Positions 8,655 to 17,626 of a DNA stretch of 64,000 bases are shown one piece after another. This stretch comes from Taklimakanibacter sp021828105 (GTDB taxonomy: Bacteria; Pseudomonadota; Alphaproteobacteria; Rhizobiales; Aestuariivirgaceae). The stretch covers positions 1-64,000 of the forward strand of contig JAKATG010000029.1 in the NCBI GenBank assembly GCA_021828105.1, given 5' to 3'. Position 1 is the first letter of the stretch; every line of letters begins with the position of its first letter. Both the position numbers and the translations under genes were made by a program. The notes below the pieces were generated by a model, which was not told the origin of the DNA, made no database searches, and was given only the letters and a program-made list of their open reading frames with translations.

Positions 8655-11600
8655 TCTGCCGGCTCCCTTCCTTGTCATAGAAGACGGGATCGGTGATCTT
8701 CGCCCTGACCACCTTGCCGCCCTCGAGCGGGAAAGAGATCGTCTCGCCCATGCGGTTGCGCCCGTTCTCGATCAGCGCCATGGCGATCGAGCGGTCGAGC
8801 GTCGGCGAATAATAAGTGGAGGTGACCTGGCCGATCATCGTCATCGGCGGCTTGTCCTTAGGCGTACGCACGGCATAGGCGCCGTCCGGCAGCACTTCCT
8901 TGGGGTCCTCGGTCAGGAGCCCGACCAGCTGCTTGCGTCCCGCACTCTTGAGGAAGGATTGCTCGAGCGAGCGCTTGCCGATGAAGTCCGCCTTCTTCTT
9001 CGACACCAGCCCGTCGAGCCCGACATCGGCGGGCGTCACCGTGCCGTCGGTCTCATCGCCGACGACGATATAGCCCTTCTCGGCGCGGAGCACATGTAGC
9101 GCCTCTGTGCCATAGGCCTCGATGCCGAATTCGGCGCCGGCGGAAAGGATCGCGTCCCAAAGGCCCCGGCCGAAATTGGCCGGCGTCGCCACCTCGTAGG
9201 AAAGCTCGCCCGAGAAGCTGATGCGGTAGATGCGCACCGGATAGCCTGCAAGCTTGCCTTCCTTCATCACCATATGCGGAAAGTCCTCGGCCGAGATATC
9301 GAAATCGGGGCCAAGCTTCGAAAGCACTTCGCGTGCCTTGGGACCCGCAATGGCGAATTGCGCCCATTGCTCGGTGACCGGCGTCACGAAGACCTTGTAC
9401 TGCGTCCATTCCGTCTGCAGCCACTCTTCGAGCCAGGCCGCAATGCGATCCGCACCGCCCGAGGTCGTGTGCATGAGGAAATGATCGTCGGCGAGCCTGA
9501 CCGTGACGCCGTCATCGATGAGGAAGCCGAGCTCGTTCATCATCAAGCCATAGCGGCAGCGCCCGACCTTCAAGGTCGAGAACATGTTCGTATAGACGCG
9601 GTCGAGGAATTCCGCCGCATCCTTACCCTTGATCTCGATCTTGCCCAGCGTCGAGGCATCGAGGAGCCCGACCTTCTGCCGCACGCTCAGGATTTCGCGG
9701 TTGATCGACCGATGCTTGTCTTCGCCGGCGCGCGGATAGGTGTAAGCGCGCCGCCATTGCCCGACCGGCTCGAACACCGCGTTCTGCGCCTTGTGCCAGC
9801 GAAAGATCGGCGTCTGCCGGATGGGCAGGAACAGCTCCTTGGTGAGCGAGCCCGCGATCGAGCCGAAGGAGAAGGGCGTATAGGGCGGCCTGAAGGTGGT
9901 GATGCCGATCTCGGGGATCGTCTTGCCCGTCGCTTCGGCCAGCACGCCCAGGCCGTTGAGGTTCGACGTCTTGCCCTGGTCGGTCGCCATGCCGAAGGTG
10001 GTGTAGCGCTTGGTGTGCTCGACCGATTCATACCCCTCGCGCTGCGCGAGCTCGAGATCGGCGGCGGTCACATCGTTCTGGAAGTCGATGAAATGCTTGT
10101 TGCCCTCATTATATTTGCCGGTGGCCGGCGAGAACCAGATGGGTTCCAAAGGCTTCTGCGCCGGCGCTTCCGCCTTCGCGCGGTTCAGGCTTGGCGCTGC
10201 GTTCTTCACGGCTGCTTCGCCTGCGGCATAGCCCTCGGCCAGGCAGCCCCCGATATCCATTGTGCCATTGGCGGCACCGACCGCACTGATGGCGTCATGA
10301 TGCTTGCCGGGCTTGAAACTCTGGAGCGCGCTGTCGAAAGTGAGCTTACCGCCATTGTGGCACCACAGATTGACGGCCGGGTTGAAGCCGCCCGACATGG
10401 CGACGAAATCGCAAGCGATGCGGCTCTCATTGACCACGCGGCCCTGACCCCTGCGCCAGGACGCGACCTTGACGCCGGTGACGGACAGCCCGCCGAAACC
10501 CGTCTCGACGCCGGCGATCGCCTGGCCGGCGAGGATATCGATGCCCTGGGCGCGGGCCTCATCGGCCAAGGCGCCTCCCGCATCGGCGCGCGCATCGATG
10601 ATGCCGGCGATGCCGACACCCGCGCGCTTGAGGGAAAGAGCGGTGAGATAGGCATCGTCATTGTTGGTGAAGACGACGCCGCGCATGCCGGGCGCGACGC
10701 CATAGCGTTCGACGAACGCGCGGACAGCGGTGGCGAGCATGACGCCGGGCCGATCGTTATTGGCGAAGGCGATCGGCCGCTCGATGGCGCCCGTGGCCAG
10801 GATGACTTGTTTGGCGCGCACTTTCCACAAACGGTGGCGCGGCGCGCCCTTGGCGAGGCTCGCCGGGTCGTGATCGGCGGCGCGCTCGAACAGCATGACA
10901 TAGTTGTGGTGCCAGTGGCCGACGGCCGTCGTGCGCGTCATGACATGCACATTGTCGGCTTGGGCGAGAAGCTCGGCGCGGGCTTTGATCCAGTCGAGCG
11001 GGGAGCCGCCATCGATGGTGCCGGAGCTGAGATCGCAGACGCCGCCGAAACGGGGCTGTTCATCGCAGATGATGACGCGGGCGCCCGCGGCTTGTGCTGC
11101 TTCGGCGGCCGCGAGACCGGCAATGCCGGCGCCGATGACGAGCACGTCGCAATGCGCATGCATATGCTCGTAAGTGTCGGGATCGCGGCCTTGGGGCGCC
11201 TTGCCGAGGCCGGCGGCGCGCCGGATCAGCGGCTCATAGACATGCTTCCAGAAGGCCTGCGGCCACATGAAGGTCTTGTAGTAGAAGCCGCCCGGGATGA
11301 AGCGCGAGAACCGGCTGTTGATGGCGCCGATATCGAAGGAGAGCGACGGCCAGCGATTCTGGCTCTGCGCCACGAGCCCGTCATAAAGCTCGATCTGCGT
11401 GGCGCGCAGATTGGGCTCGTGCCGCGGACCTTCGCCGACGCCGATGAGGGCGTTCATTTCCTCAGCCCCCAGGCCCACGACGCCGCGCGGCCGGTGATAT
11501 TTGAAACTCCGGCCGAAGACGCGCTGGCCATGGGCGAGGACGGCGGAGGCAACCGTGTCGCCACGTAAGCCGGTGATGGTCTCGCCGTCGAAAGTAAAGC

Positions 11601-11664
11601 TCACCTTTTTCGTCCGGTCGATGAGGCGTCCGCCCTTGGGCAGCCTGTAGGGCTTGCCGCTCAT
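8647..11664 (-). CDS. soxA: Sarcosine oxidase alpha subunit
   Basis: The 1005-residue alpha subunit of tetrameric sarcosine oxidase. The N-terminal ~100 residues are ferredoxin-like (FTFDGETITGLRGDTVASAV, then RSFKYHRPRG). A dinucleotide-binding motif (VLVIGAGIAGLAAAEAA) lies near residues 175-190. The C-terminal ~400 residues are a GcvT-like tetrahydrofolate domain (LLDASTLGKIEIKG, then LHVLRAEKGYIVVGDE). The start is ATG 11664, overlapping the soxD stop as ATGA. An in-frame upstream extension reads through soxD in another frame and is discarded. Product length matches the family (about 1000). It works in the cytoplasm with SoxB, which carries the demethylation site. Confidence 0.96.
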   Translation of the reverse strand: MSGKPYRLPKGGRLIDRTKKVSFTFDGETITGLRGDTVASAVLAHGQRVFGRSFKYHRPRGVVGLGAEEMNALIGVGEGPRHEPNLRATQIELYDGLVAQSQNRWPSLSFDIGAINSRFSRFIPGGFYYKTFMWPQAFWKHVYEPLIRRAAGLGKAPQGRDPDTYEHMHAHCDVLVIGAGIAGLAAAEAAQAAGARVIICDEQPRFGGVCDLSSGTIDGGSPLDWIKARAELLAQADNVHVMTRTTAVGHWHHNYVMLFERAADHDPASLAKGAPRHRLWKVRAKQVILATGAIERPIAFANNDRPGVMLATAVRAFVERYGVAPGMRGVVFTNNDDAYLTALSLKRAGVGIAGIIDARADAGGALADEARAQGIDILAGQAIAGVETGFGGLSVTGVKVASWRRGQGRVVNESRIACDFVAMSGGFNPAVNLWCHNGGKLTFDSALQSFKPGKHHDAISAVGAANGTMDIGGCLAEGYAAGEAAVKNAAPSLNRAKAEAPAQKPLEPIWFSPATGKYNEGNKHFIDFQNDVTAADLELAQREGYESVEHTKRYTTFGMATDQGKTSNLNGLGVLAEATGKTIPEIGITTFRPPYTPFSFGSIAGSLTKELFLPIRQTPIFRWHKAQNAVFEPVGQWRRAYTYPRAGEDKHRSINREILSVRQKVGLLDASTLGKIEIKGKDAAEFLDRVYTNMFSTLKVGRCRYGLMMNELGFLIDDGVTVRLADDHFLMHTTSGGADRIAAWLEEWLQTEWTQYKVFVTPVTEQWAQFAIAGPKAREVLSKLGPDFDISAEDFPHMVMKEGKLAGYPVRIYRISFSGELSYEVATPANFGRGLWDAILSAGAEFGIEAYGTEALHVLRAEKGYIVVGDETDGTVTPADVGLDGLVSKKKADFIGKRSLEQSFLKSAGRKQLVGLLTEDPKEVLPDGAYAVRTPKDKPPMTMIGQVTSTYYSPTLDRSIAMALIENGRNRMGETISFPLEGGKVVRAKITDPVFYDKEGSRQNV

Positions 11665-12020
11665 GAGGACTTTCCTTTGCCGCTCTCGAGCTTGTCCTTG
11701 AAGAAGGACGCCCATTCGCCGGTCGCCGCTTCCATCCATTGGCGGGGCGGCAATTCTGCGATGCCGTAGGTCGCCTTGAAGTCCATGGTCACCGTGTCGC
11801 GCACCGCATGGAACCACTTGCCGCAGCCGCGGTCGCAGCGCCAGCGCTCGAAATGCAGCCCCTTGGGATTGCGCCGCATGAACAGGTAATCGCGCTGCTC
11901 GGCATCGCTCACATGGGCGGGATCGTGCGTCGCGGGCCGCCTTATATGGGCCTCGCCGCCATAGTGGAAATCCGTCTCGTCGCCTTCGGCGCCACAGACC
12001 GGGCAATGAACGATCAGCAT
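11661..12020 (-). CDS. soxD: Sarcosine oxidase delta subunit
   Basis: The 119-residue delta subunit, the small zinc-binding component of heterotetrameric sarcosine oxidase. Residues 6-9 (CPVC) and a later CDRGCGKWF supply the Cys ligands. The family segment RRNPKGLHFERW is present. The gene lies 28 nt after soxB and overlaps soxA by 4 nt, giving the usual soxB-soxD-soxA-soxG order. The length is slightly above the ~95-110 typical of the family because of a C-terminal tail. Confidence 0.95.
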   Translation of the reverse strand: MLIVHCPVCGAEGDETDFHYGGEAHIRRPATHDPAHVSDAEQRDYLFMRRNPKGLHFERWRCDRGCGKWFHAVRDTVTMDFKATYGIAELPPRQWMEAATGEWASFFKDKLESGKGKSS

Positions 12021-12048
12021 GAAGGGGAGCTCCTGAAGGTCTCGATCA

Positions 12049-13302
12049 TCAGTGCGCCACCGCCGCGGCGACGCTCTCGTCGATGAAGCGGCCCTCGATG
12101 AAACGGTTGAGGCCGAAGGGTTCGGCGATCGGATGCGGGCGGTCGTGGAAGATCGTATCGGCGAAGACTAGCCCTGAGCCCGGGATGGATTTGAAGCCGC
12201 CGGTACCCCAGCCGCAATTGACATAGAGCCCTTCGACGTCGGTCTTGCCGATGATCGGCGAGCGGTCGCCGGTCATGTCGACGATGCCGCCCCACATGCG
12301 CAGCATCCTGAGGCGCGAGATGATCGGGAAGGTCTCGACCAGCGCCGTCACCGTGCGCTCGAGGGCCGGGAAGGAGCCGCGCTGCGAATAGTTATTGTAA
12401 GGATCGGTGCCGCCGCCCACCACCAGTTCGCCCTTGTCGGATTGGCTCAAATAGCCATGCACCGTATTGGCCATCACCACGCAATCGAGCACCGGCTTGA
12501 TCGGCTCGGAGACCAAGGCCTGCAGGCACAGGCTTTCGATCGGCAGCCTGAGTCCCGCCGTCTGCACGATGGTCGAGACATGGCCGGCGGTGACGACGGC
12601 GACCTTCTTCGTCTTGATGAAGCCCTTCGACGTTTCGATGCCGGCGACTTTTCCGCCGTCGCGGCGGATGGAGAAGACCTCGCAATTCTGGATGATGTCG
12701 ACGCCGAGGCTGTCCGCTCCCCGGGCATAGCCCCAGGCCACCGCGTCATGACGGCCGGTGCCGCCCCTCGGCTGGTAATAGGCGCCGAGGATCGGGTAGC
12801 GGCTGTTCGGATCGTCATTGATGATGGGCGCGATCTTCTTGACCTCTTGCGGAGTGATCATGCGGCAATCGAGGCCGGCGAGCCGGTTGGCATGGGCGGT
12901 GCGCTTGAAGGCGCGGAACTCGTGCTCGGTCTGGCACAGCATCATCACGCCGCGCGGCGAGAACATCACATTGAAATTGAGGTCGTGCGAGAGCTCCTCA
13001 TAGAGCGAGCGGGCGAGCTCATAGATCGCGATCGAGGGATCCTGCAGATAGTTCGAGCGGATGATGGTGGTGTTGCGCCCGGTATTGCCGCCGCCGAGCC
13101 AGCCCTTCTCGACCACCGCGATATTGGTGAGCTTGTGGTTCTTGGCGAGATAATAGGCGGTGGCGAGGCCATGGCCGCCGGCTCCCACGATGACCGCATC
13201 ATATTCGGCCTTGGGATCGGGGCTCCGCCAGGCCCGCTCCCAGTCCTTGTGGTAGTTCATCGCGTTGCGCGCGAGGGAAAAGATCGAATAGCGGGACTTC
13301 AT
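12049..13302 (-). CDS. soxB: Sarcosine oxidase beta subunit
   Basis: The 417-residue FAD/FMN-dependent subunit that oxidises sarcosine. An N-terminal dinucleotide-binding motif (YDAVIVGAGGHGLATAYYL, about residues 34-52) is followed by GGTGRHDAVAW, in which His185 lies where this family attaches FMN covalently. The start ATG 13302 has AGAGGG 6 nt upstream on the minus strand. A longer frame to 13440 lacks such a site. The gene heads soxBDAG and is divergent from ccmI, with a shared promoter region of about 155 bp (13303-13457). Confidence 0.96.
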   Translation of the reverse strand: MKSRYSIFSLARNAMNYHKDWERAWRSPDPKAEYDAVIVGAGGHGLATAYYLAKNHKLTNIAVVEKGWLGGGNTGRNTTIIRSNYLQDPSIAIYELARSLYEELSHDLNFNVMFSPRGVMMLCQTEHEFRAFKRTAHANRLAGLDCRMITPQEVKKIAPIINDDPNSRYPILGAYYQPRGGTGRHDAVAWGYARGADSLGVDIIQNCEVFSIRRDGGKVAGIETSKGFIKTKKVAVVTAGHVSTIVQTAGLRLPIESLCLQALVSEPIKPVLDCVVMANTVHGYLSQSDKGELVVGGGTDPYNNYSQRGSFPALERTVTALVETFPIISRLRMLRMWGGIVDMTGDRSPIIGKTDVEGLYVNCGWGTGGFKSIPGSGLVFADTIFHDRPHPIAEPFGLNRFIEGRFIDESVAAAVAH

Positions 13303-13457
13303 GCTGGCCCTCTGAAAACCAGTCCGCTCTTTATCAAAAGGGGGGTAGGGGCGCATCCGGTTTCCGACGCCCCATTGCTGCCATGCGACAATGCGACGGA
13401 CCCTTTTGCGAGGCCGGGACACTATTATTGGCAGGATCACCGGAACGCCATGACAGC

Positions 13458-14552
13458 ATGCTGAATTTCCTTGTTTTTGCGGTACTTGCGGCGGCCGTTA
13501 TGCTGGCCGTCTGCTGGCCCGTCCTGAAAACGAGGACGGCGGGGCCGGCCCGCGCCCAGTATGATGAAGCCGTGTTCCGCGACCAGCTCGCCGAGCTCGA
13601 GCGCGACAAAGCGCGGGGCCTCATCGGACCTGCCGAGGCCGAGGCTGCCCGCAACGAGATCGCCCGCCGCCTCCTTTCGGTCGGCCAGGGTGGGCCGGCC
13701 GCCGCGGCCTCGGACGCCGGCAAATGGACCGTCCTTGCGGCCGCCGCCTTCATACCCGCTGTGTCGCTGGCGCTCTACCTCGCCATCGGAGCGCCGGGGC
13801 AGCCGGACTTGCCGCTGAAGGCCAGGCTCGACAATGCGGTCGCCAATAACGATCTCCTGGCCCTGATGGCGAAGGCCGAGGCCCATCTCGCGGAAAAGCC
13901 CGACGACCTCCAGGGCTGGGAAATCTTAGGTCCCCTCTATCGCGGCACCGGGCGCTATGCCGATGCGGCGAAAGCCTTTGCCAACATCCTGAGGCTCAAG
14001 GGACCCGATGCCGGGGTTTATGGCGATTATGGCGAAGCGCTGGTGCTCGCCAATCAGGGCCTTGTGCCCAAGGAGGCGGCCCAGGTCTTTGCCGAGGCGC
14101 TGAAACGCGATCCCAAATCACCCAAGGCGCGCTTCTATGCCGGTTTGGCTCTCAAGCAGGACGGCAAGACCGCCGAAGCTTTGGCCCTCTGGCAGGCGCT
14201 CCTCGCCGATACGAAGCCCGATGACAGCTGGCGGGGCGCTCTCGAAGGCCAGATCGCGTCGCTGTCGCCGGGCGCCCCGGCTCTGTCGGACGAGCAGGTC
14301 GCCACCACCCAGGATATGAGTGCGGAGGATCGCGAAAAAATGATCCGCGGCATGGTTGACGGCCTGGAGGAGCGGCTTAAGTCGAGCCCATCCGATCTCG
14401 AGGGCTGGCAGCGCCTCATCAAGGCACGCGCGGTGCTCGGTGAAATGGACAAGGCGCGCGAGGCGTATGCAACGGCTAAGGAACAGTTCAAGGCCGACGC
14501 AGAGGCGTCCGCCGCCCTCGCGCAGGCGGCAAAGCAGATAGGGATCGACTAG
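13458..14552 (+). CDS. ccmI: Cytochrome c biogenesis protein CcmI (CycH)
   Basis: A 364-residue membrane-anchored apocytochrome c chaperone of System I. The N-terminus is hydrophobic (LNFLVFAVLAAAVMLAVCWP), followed by a basic/acidic heptad-like stretch (YDEAVFRDQLAELERDKARG), a second transmembrane segment around residues 90-112 (VLAAAAFIPAVSLALYLAIG), then TPR-like repeats to the end. ATG 13458 directly precedes the first membrane helix, and an earlier in-frame start would add unlikely residues. It is the first gene of ccmI-ccmE-ccmF-ccmH. ccmE starts on the base after its stop. Confidence 0.93.
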   Translation: MLNFLVFAVLAAAVMLAVCWPVLKTRTAGPARAQYDEAVFRDQLAELERDKARGLIGPAEAEAARNEIARRLLSVGQGGPAAAASDAGKWTVLAAAAFIPAVSLALYLAIGAPGQPDLPLKARLDNAVANNDLLALMAKAEAHLAEKPDDLQGWEILGPLYRGTGRYADAAKAFANILRLKGPDAGVYGDYGEALVLANQGLVPKEAAQVFAEALKRDPKSPKARFYAGLALKQDGKTAEALALWQALLADTKPDDSWRGALEGQIASLSPGAPALSDEQVATTQDMSAEDREKMIRGMVDGLEERLKSSPSDLEGWQRLIKARAVLGEMDKAREAYATAKEQFKADAEASAALAQAAKQIGID

Positions 14553-15026
14553 ATGACGATGGTGATGTCATCGCGCCGGACGAGGAAGCAGAAGCGCGCC
14601 GCACTCATCCTGGCGGGCGTGGCGCTTCTCGGCATCGCCGCGGGCCTCGTGCTCTATGCGCTCAACGACACGATCGTCTTCTTCTATACGCCGAGCGAAA
14701 TCGCCGAGAAGAATGTGACGCCCGGCCAGCGCTTCCGCCTGGGCGGTCTCGTCGAGACGGGCAGCATCGTCAAGGGTGAGGGCATGACGGTGAGCTTCAC
14801 CGTCACCGACACGATCAAGGCCATCCCGGTGAGCTACAAGGGCCAGCTTCCCGATCTCTTCCGCGAGGGCCAGGGTGTCGTGACCGAAGGCCGGCTCGAC
14901 CCGTCGGGCAAGTTCATCGCCGACACGGTGCTCGCCAAGCATGACGAGACCTATATGCCGAAGGATGTCGCCGACCGCCTGAAAGAGAAGGGCGTGTGGA
15001 AGGAAGGCAAGGGGGCAGGCCCGTGA
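14553..15026 (+). CDS. ccmE: Cytochrome c maturation haem chaperone CcmE
   Basis: A 157-residue periplasmic haem chaperone that holds haem covalently before CcmF/CcmH transfer it to apocytochromes. An N-terminal signal-anchor (about residues 15-37) follows basic residues. The AKHDETYMP motif places the haem-binding His at residue 130 and the axial Tyr at 134, the same numbering as the E. coli protein. It starts immediately after the ccmI stop and overlaps ccmF by GTGA (15023-15026), indicating coupled translation. Confidence 0.96.
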   Translation: MTMVMSSRRTRKQKRAALILAGVALLGIAAGLVLYALNDTIVFFYTPSEIAEKNVTPGQRFRLGGLVETGSIVKGEGMTVSFTVTDTIKAIPVSYKGQLPDLFREGQGVVTEGRLDPSGKFIADTVLAKHDETYMPKDVADRLKEKGVWKEGKGAGP

Positions 15027-17002
15027 TCGCCGAGACCGGCCATTTCGCGCTGATCCTGGCCCTGGCGACAGCGCTGGTGCAATTCGTGGTGCCGCTCTAT
15101 GGCGCCGCCAAGGGCGACCGCGCCTTGATGAATGTCGCGGCCCCCGCCGCTCTGGCGCAGTTCTCGCTCATCGTCATCGCCTTCTTCGCGCTGATGCATG
15201 CCTATGTGACGTCCGATTTCTCGCTCGCCAATGTCTGGGAGAACTCGCACTCGGCCAAGCCGCTCCTCTACAAGATCTCGGGCGTGTGGGGTAACCATGA
15301 AGGCTCGATGGTGCTCTGGGTGTTGATCCTGGCGCTCTTCGGCTCGGGCGTTGCCTTGTTCGGCAACAACCTTCCGCTCGAGCTCAAATCGCGCGTGCTC
15401 GCCATCCAGGGTTCGATCGGCGCCGCCTTTCTCCTGTTCATCCTCGCGAGCTCCAACCCGTTCCTGCGCCTCTCGCCGCCGCCTATCGAAGGCAACGGCC
15501 TCAACCCCTTGCTGCAGGATCCGGCCCTCGCCTTCCACCCGCCCTTCCTCTATGCGGGCTATGTGGGCTTGTCCGTCGCCTTCTCCTTCGCCATCGCCGC
15601 TTTGATCGACGGCAAGGTCGATGCCGCCTGGGCGCGCTGGGTGAGGCCATGGACGCTCGCCGCCTGGATGTTCCTCACCATCGGCATCGCCATGGGCTCC
15701 TGGTGGGCCTATTACGAACTGGGCTGGGGCGGCTTCTGGTTCTGGGATCCGGTCGAGAATGCCTCCTTCATGCCGTGGCTCGTTGCGGCCGCACTCCTGC
15801 ATTCGGCGGTCGTGGTCGAGAAGCGCAACGCGCTCAAGGTCTGGACCATCCTTCTCGCCATCCTCGCCTTCTCGCTGTCGCTCGTCGGCACCTTCCTGGT
15901 GCGCTCGGGCGTGCTCACCTCCGTCCACGCGTTCGCCGTCGATCCGGCGCGCGGCGTCTTCATCCTGATGATCCTCACCGTCTTCATCGGCGGCGCGCTG
16001 ACGCTCTTCGCCTGGCGGGCGCCGGCGCTCAAGGCCGGCGGCCTCTTCGCGCCCATGAGCCGCGAAGGCGGCCTCGTCATCAACAACCTGCTGCTCTGCG
16101 TCGCCTGCGCCGCGGTGTTCATCGGGACGCTCTATCCTTTGGCGCTCGAGACGCTGACCGACGAGAAGATCTCGGTCGGTCCGCCTTACTTCAACCTGAC
16201 CTTCGGTCTCATCATGCTGCCCTTGCTGCTGCTCGTTCCGGCTGGGCCGCTCCTCACCTGGAAGCGCGCCGAGGCCTGGCCGGTGATCCAGCGACTGTGG
16301 GCCGCGGCGCTCGTGACTTTTGCCGTCGCCATCGTCCTTCTCGTCGCCACCCGGCGCGGGCCGTGGCTGGCGCCTTTCGGCGTAGCGCTTGGACTGTGGC
16401 TCATCCTCGGCGCCTTGGTCGAGCTCGCCGAGCGCATCGCTCTGTTCCGCACCTCCTGGCAGGCCTCCTGGTCCAGACTGCGCGGCCTGCCGCGCTCATC
16501 GTTCGGCATGACGTTCGCCCATGCGGGGCTGGGTGTCATGATCATCGGCATCTTCGCCGTGACGACCTGGCGCGAGGAGCACATTCTGGCGATGAAGGCG
16601 GGCGACAAGCTCAGCGTCGCGGGCTATGAGCTGACTTATCTGGGCGAGGCGCCGATGACCGGCCCCAACTATACCGGCGATGCCGGGCGGTTCCGCGTCA
16701 TGGACGGCAATCGCGAAGTGGCGGTGCTCGCCTCCGAGAAGCGCCGGTTTCAGCCGAGCGGCCAGGAGACGACCGAGGTCGGGCTGCTGCAGGCCTGGTC
16801 GGGCGATCTCTATGTCGTGATGGGCGATCGCATGAATGACGGGACCCGCGCCATGCGCATCTATTTCAATCCGCTGGTCTCGCTGATCTGGCTCGGCACT
16901 TTGGTGATGTTCCTGGGCGGCTTGATATCGCTGACCGACCGGCGCTTCCGCGTCGGCGTGCCGCGGCTCGCGCGCAAGCCCGTGGCCCAGGCAGCGGAGT
17001 GA
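15023..17002 (+). CDS. ccmF: Haem lyase subunit CcmF
   Basis: The 659-residue polytopic membrane component of the System I cytochrome c haem lyase. The tryptophan-rich signature GWGGFWFWDPVENASFMPWL is present near residues 235-255, with the conserved WGNHEGS segment at about residue 93. Many hydrophobic helices run throughout, and a periplasmic loop precedes the last helix. GTG 15023 is chosen as the start because it overlaps the ccmE stop by 4 nt and begins just before the first helix (ETGHFALILAL). Length is normal for the family. Confidence 0.95.
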   Translation: MIAETGHFALILALATALVQFVVPLYGAAKGDRALMNVAAPAALAQFSLIVIAFFALMHAYVTSDFSLANVWENSHSAKPLLYKISGVWGNHEGSMVLWVLILALFGSGVALFGNNLPLELKSRVLAIQGSIGAAFLLFILASSNPFLRLSPPPIEGNGLNPLLQDPALAFHPPFLYAGYVGLSVAFSFAIAALIDGKVDAAWARWVRPWTLAAWMFLTIGIAMGSWWAYYELGWGGFWFWDPVENASFMPWLVAAALLHSAVVVEKRNALKVWTILLAILAFSLSLVGTFLVRSGVLTSVHAFAVDPARGVFILMILTVFIGGALTLFAWRAPALKAGGLFAPMSREGGLVINNLLLCVACAAVFIGTLYPLALETLTDEKISVGPPYFNLTFGLIMLPLLLLVPAGPLLTWKRAEAWPVIQRLWAAALVTFAVAIVLLVATRRGPWLAPFGVALGLWLILGALVELAERIALFRTSWQASWSRLRGLPRSSFGMTFAHAGLGVMIIGIFAVTTWREEHILAMKAGDKLSVAGYELTYLGEAPMTGPNYTGDAGRFRVMDGNREVAVLASEKRRFQPSGQETTEVGLLQAWSGDLYVVMGDRMNDGTRAMRIYFNPLVSLIWLGTLVMFLGGLISLTDRRFRVGVPRLARKPVAQAAE

Positions 17003-17005
17003 AGG

Positions 17006-17464
17006 ATGAAGCGGCTTCTCGCAGGTCTTTTCCTGCTCATGATCGCGATCCTGCCGGCGAAGGCGGTCCAGCCCGATGAGATCCTGTCCGATCCGGCGCT
17101 GGAGAGCCGCGCGCGCGCCCTGTCGGAAGGGTTGCGTTGCCTCGTCTGCCAGAACCAGTCGATCGATGATTCGAACGCGCCCTTGGCGCGCGACCTGCGC
17201 ATTCTCATTCGCGAAAGGCTGAAGGCCGGCGACAGCGACGCGCAGGCGATCGACTTCGTCGTCGCGCGCTATGGCGATTTCGTGCTGTTGCGGCCGCGCT
17301 TCACGCCCGAGACCTGGCTTTTGTGGATCGGGCCTTTTGCCTTGCTGCTGGTCGCCGGGACGTTTCTCTTTTTGCGCCGGCGCAGAGGCGGCAATGAGGC
17401 CGAAAAAGCTCTGGCGCCCGAGGAAGAGGCGGCACTCAAGCGCGCTCTCGATCGCCGATCGTGA
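17006..17464 (+). CDS. ccmH: Cytochrome c biogenesis protein CcmH (CycL)
   Basis: A 152-residue thioredoxin-like reductant of apocytochrome c in System I. It has a signal peptide (MKRLLAGLFLLMIAILPAKA), the redox motif LRCLVCQNQ with Cys45 and Cys48, a membrane helix at about residues 105-123 and a short charged cytoplasmic tail. It begins 3 nt after the ccmF stop and ends the operon. No DsbE/CcmG gene lies beside it here, so that partner must be encoded elsewhere. Confidence 0.95.
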   Translation: MKRLLAGLFLLMIAILPAKAVQPDEILSDPALESRARALSEGLRCLVCQNQSIDDSNAPLARDLRILIRERLKAGDSDAQAIDFVVARYGDFVLLRPRFTPETWLLWIGPFALLLVAGTFLFLRRRRGGNEAEKALAPEEEAALKRALDRRS

Positions 17465-17626
17465 GCGAACCCGCTTTCACGGGATCGTGAAGGCCGATAA
17501 GGGCGAGCCCAAGCCCACATTACAGAAGTTTCATCTTGCCGAAAGGTCGCCGTAACCCGCGGATACCTAAGTCTAGGTCTCACTAATAACCCTGCTTTAC
17601 CTGCTTTGGGACACAAGGAGACTTCC

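Noticed and set aside
9274..11568. Long plus-strand open frame (764 aa) opposite soxA
   Set aside because: It is an antisense shadow produced by GC-rich codon bias. The product is Arg/Asp/Gly/Ala-rich without domains, while soxA on the minus strand has clear motifs.
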